From: UBA6898 sp964463135
GTDB lineage: Bacteria > Nitrospirota > Thermodesulfovibrionia > Thermodesulfovibrionales > UBA6898
Direction of reading: 5' to 3'
Assembly (NCBI GenBank): GCA_964463135.1
Contig: CAYXBA010000015.1
Location: 27,608-91,607, forward strand
Length of the DNA stretch: 64,000 bases
Of this stretch, positions 60,566 through 64,000 are shown in pieces. How positions within the stretch are numbered: position 1 is the first letter of the stretch; each line of letters begins with the position of its first letter. Under the pieces are notes generated by a model. The model was not told where the DNA came from and ran no database searches. It saw only the letters and a program-made list of their open reading frames with translations. The position numbers were made by a program, and so were the translations under genes.

Positions 60566-60579
60566 ACCTGTTAACAGGT
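60566..60579 (+). other. ACCTGTTAACAGGT perfect palindrome
   Basis: 14-bp perfect palindrome, followed by TTTTTGAAATTTC, 20 bp before an AAAGGAG ribosome site. Best copy of the dispersed element. Confidence 0.65.
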
Positions 60580-60603
60580 TTTTGAAATTTCAAAGGAGAA
60601 ACT

Positions 60604-61011
60604 ATGACAAAAAACGAACTGGCAGCAAAACTGCATGGTAGATCATACGGCAAAGAAATAACAACACAGGAAGAAACCGAGGCCAAAGCTGCAGGCCTTG
60701 TCGTAATTTTTGGCTACAGCGACGATAACGCGGAACTCAGGGGCGCTGTCGACGATGAGATCCCCTGTTTTGAGGGTGGAGATATCTATATCACACCCGA
60801 CGGCGTATTATCGGACCATGATGATGATTGCTCCTGCAATTTCTGCGGATACGACAAGGCAAAAGCCGCAGCCCTGAAAATTGAGGCGGTCTGGGATGAA
60901 GAGGGTTATTCCTGGATATACCGTACCGATGCAGAACATGCAGTTTTTGACATCATCGTGGAGGATGGACAGAAGTATTGCAGGGGCATTGTACTGGAGA
61001 TGCCGCGATGA
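60604..61011 (+). CDS. Hypothetical phage protein
   Basis: A 135-residue protein starting MTKNELAAKLHGRSYGKEIT. DEIPCFEGGDIYITPDGVL and DCSCNFCGYDKAKA; widespread small phage type. ATGA overlap with the lipoprotein gene. Function unknown. Confidence 0.65.
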   Translation: MTKNELAAKLHGRSYGKEITTQEETEAKAAGLVVIFGYSDDNAELRGAVDDEIPCFEGGDIYITPDGVLSDHDDDCSCNFCGYDKAKAAALKIEAVWDEEGYSWIYRTDAEHAVFDIIVEDGQKYCRGIVLEMPR

Positions 61012-61238
61012 GCAAGATATGCACCATCATAATTTTACTGGCAGCGCTTGCAGCATGTAAACCCGCACCCTCAGCGGTAACCGGCGACAACAATATAAAT
61101 ATTGTCGTGATTGACGGCTGCGAATACCTCAAGGTCACGGGCATGTCAGGCAACCCCACGCTGACACACAAAGGAAACTGCATAAACCCCATTCACGGAA
61201 GGAGGCTGTATGAGCAAGAAAATCAAGGATCACTATGA
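61008..61238 (+). CDS. Small lipoprotein
   Basis: The start is ATG 61008 (MSKICTIIILLAALAACKPA) overlapping the upstream TGA. Lipobox A-L-A-A-C. Mature part about 60 residues. A Gram-negative envelope protein; perhaps superinfection exclusion. Confidence 0.65.
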   Translation: MSKICTIIILLAALAACKPAPSAVTGDNNINIVVIDGCEYLKVTGMSGNPTLTHKGNCINPIHGRRLYEQENQGSL

Positions 61239-61416
61239 CATTACAGATATCGACCTCGACATTCTCGCTGGACGGGTTGATATCGAGGACGACCCCGACG
61301 GCTACTGGCACCGGTCCCAGAAATTCGTGCTCAGGATGATGGACCGGCAGCACGGAAGCATGACTGAGGCCCAGGTGGCTTGGATGGAGAATATCTTGGA
61401 GGTGATACAGTCATGA
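61210..61416 (+). CDS. Hypothetical protein
   Basis: A 68-residue protein starting MSKKIKDHYDITDIDLDILA, overlapping the lipoprotein end. Ends EVIQS and overlaps the integrase ATG. Function unknown. Confidence 0.6.
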   Translation: MSKKIKDHYDITDIDLDILAGRVDIEDDPDGYWHRSQKFVLRMMDRQHGSMTEAQVAWMENILEVIQS

Positions 61417-62291
61417 CACCCACAGAATTCATTACCCAGTTCACACAGGACCGGCACCCATCACCCCACACCTCCAGGGCCTATACTGATGCGCTGGAGG
61501 CCTTCCAGACCTTCTATGGCTCCGAGGATATATCAATAGCCAGCGAGAGCGATGTCAGGGCATTTATCGCAACCCTGGAGGCCAAAGCCTGCAAGCGGAT
61601 ATCGGTATACACGAAGCTGATACCGATCCGGTTATATTTCAAGGCCCTGCATGACTCAGGGGAGATTCCGGCAACCCCCTTTGCCAGGATAAACTATGGC
61701 AGAGGCAAAGAAGACAAGCAGCGCCAGAAATCGGATCAGAAACAACGGGTCCTGACCACCAAGGATGTTGAGGCCCTACGTAAGTATGAATGGCCAGTTG
61801 GTGACCACGACGCCCTACGCATGAAAATGGCGGTCCGGATCCTGACCGAGACCGGCCGGCGCGTGCATGACCTTTGCGGGGCCATGAAATCAGACCTGAA
61901 CCTTGCCCAGAAAGAGATAGGCTTTCGCCGCACCAAGTCCGGCTTCGGACAGGGCATCTCCGTGATCAGCAAGGGCACTGCGGAGTTAATACGCGAAGTT
62001 ATTGAGCTTCCTGAAGATGGTAAAAATCCGGCACATGGGGACCTCGTTGGTCTGACGCCGGATACGGTACGGCACTGGATATCGAGGGCGCTTGACGATC
62101 TATTTATCAAGCAGCCGGGTATGAATGCTCACGCGATAAAGCACTGGTACGTCACGCATTTACTTGAAAAGGGCGTGCCGATCGATATCATCGCCGAGCA
62201 GACCGGCACCAGCCCCCAGACCCTGCTAACCGTTTACAGCCATCCCAGCAAGGAGAGAATGCATAGTTTATTGGAGGGGGTGTGGAGATGA
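61413..62291 (+). CDS. Tyrosine recombinase (integrase) with unusual active-site residues
   Basis: The start is ATG 61413 (MTPTEFITQFTQDRHPSPHT) overlapping the upstream TGA; 292 residues. An N-terminal SAM-like domain is followed by the catalytic domain. First Arg is R150 (TETGRRVHDL). The second box reads AHAIKHWYVTHLLEKG (H240, K243, H244) where Arg is usual. The LGH-type site is QTGTSPQT (T266). Nucleophile Y275 lies in TVYSHPS. It is about 1.65 kb from the tRNA-Thr 3' fragment. Probably phage integration. Confidence 0.85.
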   Translation: MTPTEFITQFTQDRHPSPHTSRAYTDALEAFQTFYGSEDISIASESDVRAFIATLEAKACKRISVYTKLIPIRLYFKALHDSGEIPATPFARINYGRGKEDKQRQKSDQKQRVLTTKDVEALRKYEWPVGDHDALRMKMAVRILTETGRRVHDLCGAMKSDLNLAQKEIGFRRTKSGFGQGISVISKGTAELIREVIELPEDGKNPAHGDLVGLTPDTVRHWISRALDDLFIKQPGMNAHAIKHWYVTHLLEKGVPIDIIAEQTGTSPQTLLTVYSHPSKERMHSLLEGVWR

Positions 62292-62620
62292 AGGAAGATA
62301 AACGACCGACCCTAATCGAAGCCGACGCCTTAACGATAACACCAAAAACCAGAAGAGCGGTCTGGATACACGACACTGAGAAATTCGAGGCCGCAATGAA
62401 AGCCCTACAGTGTTCTGTGGAAGAATTCATTAAGCATCTGGCAAAATTTACCGTTGAGTGGATTATCCAGGCACACAAAACATATAGACTTCACCACTCC
62501 AGACTTCCCGGCAGCACCAGAACCGCAAGGCTGCGGAAGAAACGGCTGAACAGGGTGCTGGAGTGGTACGGCAAACAAAATAATCAGTTAAGTGCTTCAC
62601 CAAGCACGGATGGGAGGTAG
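62288..62620 (+). CDS. Hypothetical protein next to integrase
   Basis: The start is ATG 62288 (MKEDKRPTLIEADALTITPK), overlapping the integrase TGA; a GTG at 62282 is possible. 110 residues. Middle KFEAAMKALQCSVEEFIKHL, basic C-terminus. Could be an excisionase-like or regulatory partner, but no family was recognised. Confidence 0.55.
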   Translation: MKEDKRPTLIEADALTITPKTRRAVWIHDTEKFEAAMKALQCSVEEFIKHLAKFTVEWIIQAHKTYRLHHSRLPGSTRTARLRKKRLNRVLEWYGKQNNQLSASPSTDGR

Positions 62621-62621
62621 T

Positions 62622-63035
62622 ATGGATCATTTTGGAATTGGCCAGGCGCTCAGGGGCGCGGCACGAATTTACTTTCAGGCTTCACGGCAAACAGGCCGCA
62701 CAGCCTCACTCGTGGAAAGCCTACGGGACGGCGACAGGGTAGTTTTCATGGACGCCCGCGAAGCAGAGCATGTGAAGAATATGTGTCTTGAGCACGGCGT
62801 AAAGATTGAAACGATGGTAGTGGACCCGAGGGATCCACAGCGCATTTTTGAGCGGGGCACACCACAGGGAAGATCGCTTTTTGATCATTCGTGGGTAGAA
62901 CAATATTACATGAATGCCCTTGAGCGCTGCGAACAGGATATTGACAATCTACAGCGGGAATCATCTGGTTTTGGTGAAGCACATCTTGAGACGCGACGAA
63001 GGGCCGCCGAGATGGCGAGATGGCAGCGGCTGTAG
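62622..63035 (+). CDS. Small P-loop-like phage protein
   Basis: The start is ATG 62622 after GGGAGGTAGT; 137 residues. FQASRQTGRTASLVESLRDG has a degenerate P-loop (Q-T-G-R-T). RVVFMDAREAEHVKNMCLEH and GTPQGRSLFDHSWVEQYYMN complete a common short phage family. Last gene before the terminator. Function unknown. Confidence 0.6.
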   Translation: MDHFGIGQALRGAARIYFQASRQTGRTASLVESLRDGDRVVFMDAREAEHVKNMCLEHGVKIETMVVDPRDPQRIFERGTPQGRSLFDHSWVEQYYMNALERCEQDIDNLQRESSGFGEAHLETRRRAAEMARWQRL

Positions 63036-63068
63036 TATCAGACCTGACCGCCGCTTTTTGAATTTCGA

Positions 63069-63103
63069 CCCCATAACCCAGACCACCGGGTTATGGGGGT
63101 TTT
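63069..63103 (+). terminator. Rho-independent terminator of the rightward block
   Basis: CCCCATAACCC (63069-63079) and GGGTTATGGGG (63088-63098) form an 11-bp stem with an 8-nt loop, then GTTTTT. Good intrinsic terminator on the plus strand; not for the minus strand (no U-run). Confidence 0.9.
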
Positions 63104-63110
63104 TGCGTTC

Positions 63111-63186
63111 TGGAGCCGCCGATAGGAATCGAACCTACGACCTGTCGATTACGAATCGACTGCTCTACCATCTGAGCTACGGCGGC
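63111..63186 (-). tRNA. tRNA-Thr (anticodon CGT)
   Basis: 76 nt with encoded CCA. Acceptor GCCGCCG pairs with CGGCGGC; D-arm GCTCAGATGGTAGAGC; anticodon loop TTCGTAA (CGT); T-arm with GGTTCGATTCC; discriminator T. It would read ACG codons. A complete cloverleaf on the opposite strand from the integrase, with a promoter ten bases upstream. Same anticodon as the tRNA fragment at the right end. Confidence 0.95.
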
Positions 63187-63195
63187 AACGGATAT

Positions 63196-63228
63196 ATATT
63201 ACATTTTCTGTAAAAAATAAGCTACAAT
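63196..63228. promoter_or_regulatory. Overlapping divergent promoters (tRNA and HNH gene)
   Basis: Plus: TTACAT (63199-63204), 18 bp, TACAAT (63223-63228) facing the HNH-like gene. Minus: TAATAT (63196-63201), ten bases from the tRNA, with TTGTAG at 63222-63227. The two share the same 33 bp. Confidence 0.45.
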
Positions 63229-63259
63229 ACCATTGCCAGCCGCTACTGGCAGGTAGACC

Positions 63260-63910
63260 ATGAAAACTGAAACTTTCTACACACAGCACCTGCGAGATTG
63301 CAGTAAACGCGCAAAACAAAAAGGTCTTGCTTTTGAGTTAGACCTGCCCTATGTTATCACTTTGCTTGAGAAGCAGGGATACTGTTGCTGCTTGACGGGA
63401 CTGCAATTCCAATACCAAAATATCAGCGGTTATCATCGCAACCCGTATGCCCCCAGTATAGACCGGATAGATTCCAGGCAAGGCTACACCAAGGGGAATG
63501 TCAGAATAGTGTGCGTATCCGTGAATATCGCATTGAATGAATGGGGCCTGGAGGTTTTCGATACTATTGTCAGGAGTAGATACAAAAACAGCACGGCGTC
63601 CAGGAAGCCCGACCACGCCGTCGGCTTGTTTGGCAACGCCTTCATGTCTATGTTTTGGGATTCATGGCATGAACGACCTTTTTTTGACGAATGCATCGGT
63701 AAGGGCCAACGAAGAACCATTGCACAGGACTGGTGGATCGGCTGCCCCTGTAGCCATCCAAAAAGACTTTACAAGGTTTCTTCCGTTGTTAAGTGGTGTC
63801 GCAAAAACGATGTAAGATTTGATTTCTTCAGGGCCAGCCAGATCTATTTTCAAGAAATAATCTCGCGGCAGTCAACCTTTAGTCAACCTTCTACTGCAGT
63901 CAACACATAA
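63260..63910 (+). CDS. HNH-like endonuclease at the attachment site
   Basis: A 216-residue protein. CCCLTGLQFQYQNI, then APSIDRIDSRQGYTKGNVRI and VCVSVNIALNEW, match a His-Me-finger/HNH nuclease type common in phages (S-x-D-R-I-D, G-Y-x-x-G-N-V). Leader GGCAGGTAGACC overlaps a TGCCAG/CTGGCA hairpin (63234-63251). It lies outside the terminator, between the phage tRNA and the tRNA fragment, with its own promoter. Confidence 0.75.
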   Translation: MKTETFYTQHLRDCSKRAKQKGLAFELDLPYVITLLEKQGYCCCLTGLQFQYQNISGYHRNPYAPSIDRIDSRQGYTKGNVRIVCVSVNIALNEWGLEVFDTIVRSRYKNSTASRKPDHAVGLFGNAFMSMFWDSWHERPFFDECIGKGQRRTIAQDWWIGCPCSHPKRLYKVSSVVKWCRKNDVRFDFFRASQIYFQEIISRQSTFSQPSTAVNT

Positions 63911-63941
63911 CCATTGAAAACAAAACATTTTATCTATCACT

Positions 63942-63995
63942 GCCTACTGATTCGTAATCAGTAGGTCGAGGGTTCGACTCCCTTTCCTGGCTCCA
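63942..63995 (+). other. 3' half of a tRNA-Thr(CGT): candidate attachment site
   Basis: The anticodon arm CTACTGA-TTCGTAA-TCAGTAG, T-arm GAGGG-TTCGACT-CCCTT, acceptor 3' strand TCCTGGC and TCCA are all present. The 5' half (D-arm, GCCAGGA) is missing upstream. Partial tRNAs of this kind mark att sites of phages integrated in tRNA genes. The window ends five bases later. Confidence 0.85.
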
Positions 63996-64000
63996 GCAAA

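Overview
The window is one continuous stretch of a temperate tailed double-stranded DNA phage genome: an integrated prophage or a metagenomic phage contig cut open near its attachment site. The morphogenesis genes are portal, large terminase, prohead protease, major capsid, head-tail connectors, one major tail protein, frameshifted tail chaperones and a long tape measure protein. No sheath gene is seen, so the particle is probably siphovirus-like. A Gram-negative host is suggested by lipoprotein signals, a membrane-anchored lytic transglycosylase and spanin-like membrane proteins. Nothing in the sequence fixes the host genus. The DNA is of intermediate GC content and almost completely coding.

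Layout. Everything from 43.3 kb down to position 1 is transcribed leftward as one tightly packed block with many ATGA, TAATG or GTATGA stop/start overlaps. It starts at a consensus promoter (TTGACA, 17 bp, TAATAT; 43267-43295) with an apparently leaderless ORF. Next come a ribbon-helix-helix-type regulator, zinc proteins, a DNA-modification set (a frameshifted Dam-type methylase and a C5-cytosine methylase), a SpoU RNA methylase, a radical SAM protein and nucleotide enzymes (dCMP deaminase, a deoxyribosyltransferase-like protein). Then follow an HNH enzyme, a phosphoesterase, a five-gene sugar cassette (three glycosyltransferases, a dehydrogenase, a methyltransferase), terminase, helicase, VRR-NUC nuclease, portal, capsid, lysis, spike/fibre, connector and tail genes. 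The tape measure gene runs off the left edge.

From 43.3 to 45.2 kb lies a roughly 1.9 kb gene-poor control region. It holds five TTGGGGTG direct repeats beside an A+T-rich stretch (a candidate origin), tandem TGCAA-N4-TTGCA dyads, a palindrome over a possible rightward promoter, and other direct repeats.

From 45.2 to 63.0 kb the genes run rightward. They are mostly small proteins, with three large ones: an 891-residue polyvalent protein with an LPD29-like domain, a DUF6094-like methyltransferase and a SNF2-like helicase. The polyvalent protein and the helicase both end in sliding-clamp-like motifs (QISLF, TLSLF). A hexapeptide-repeat protein around 58.5-59.4 kb contains a 100-N assembly gap. 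The block ends with a tyrosine recombinase, two further genes and a strong terminator. After it come a phage-borne tRNA-Thr(CGT) on the minus strand, an HNH-like gene, and at the extreme right the 3' half of another tRNA-Thr(CGT), which is the likely attachment site.

The genes read as a temperate phage with its own replication/recombination apparatus, DNA modification and probably surface-sugar decoration. No classical CI- or Cro-type repressor was recognised. Several genes carry single-base or small frame disruptions (41.28 kb, 45.75-46.25 kb, 58.11 kb), which may be assembly errors or real decay.
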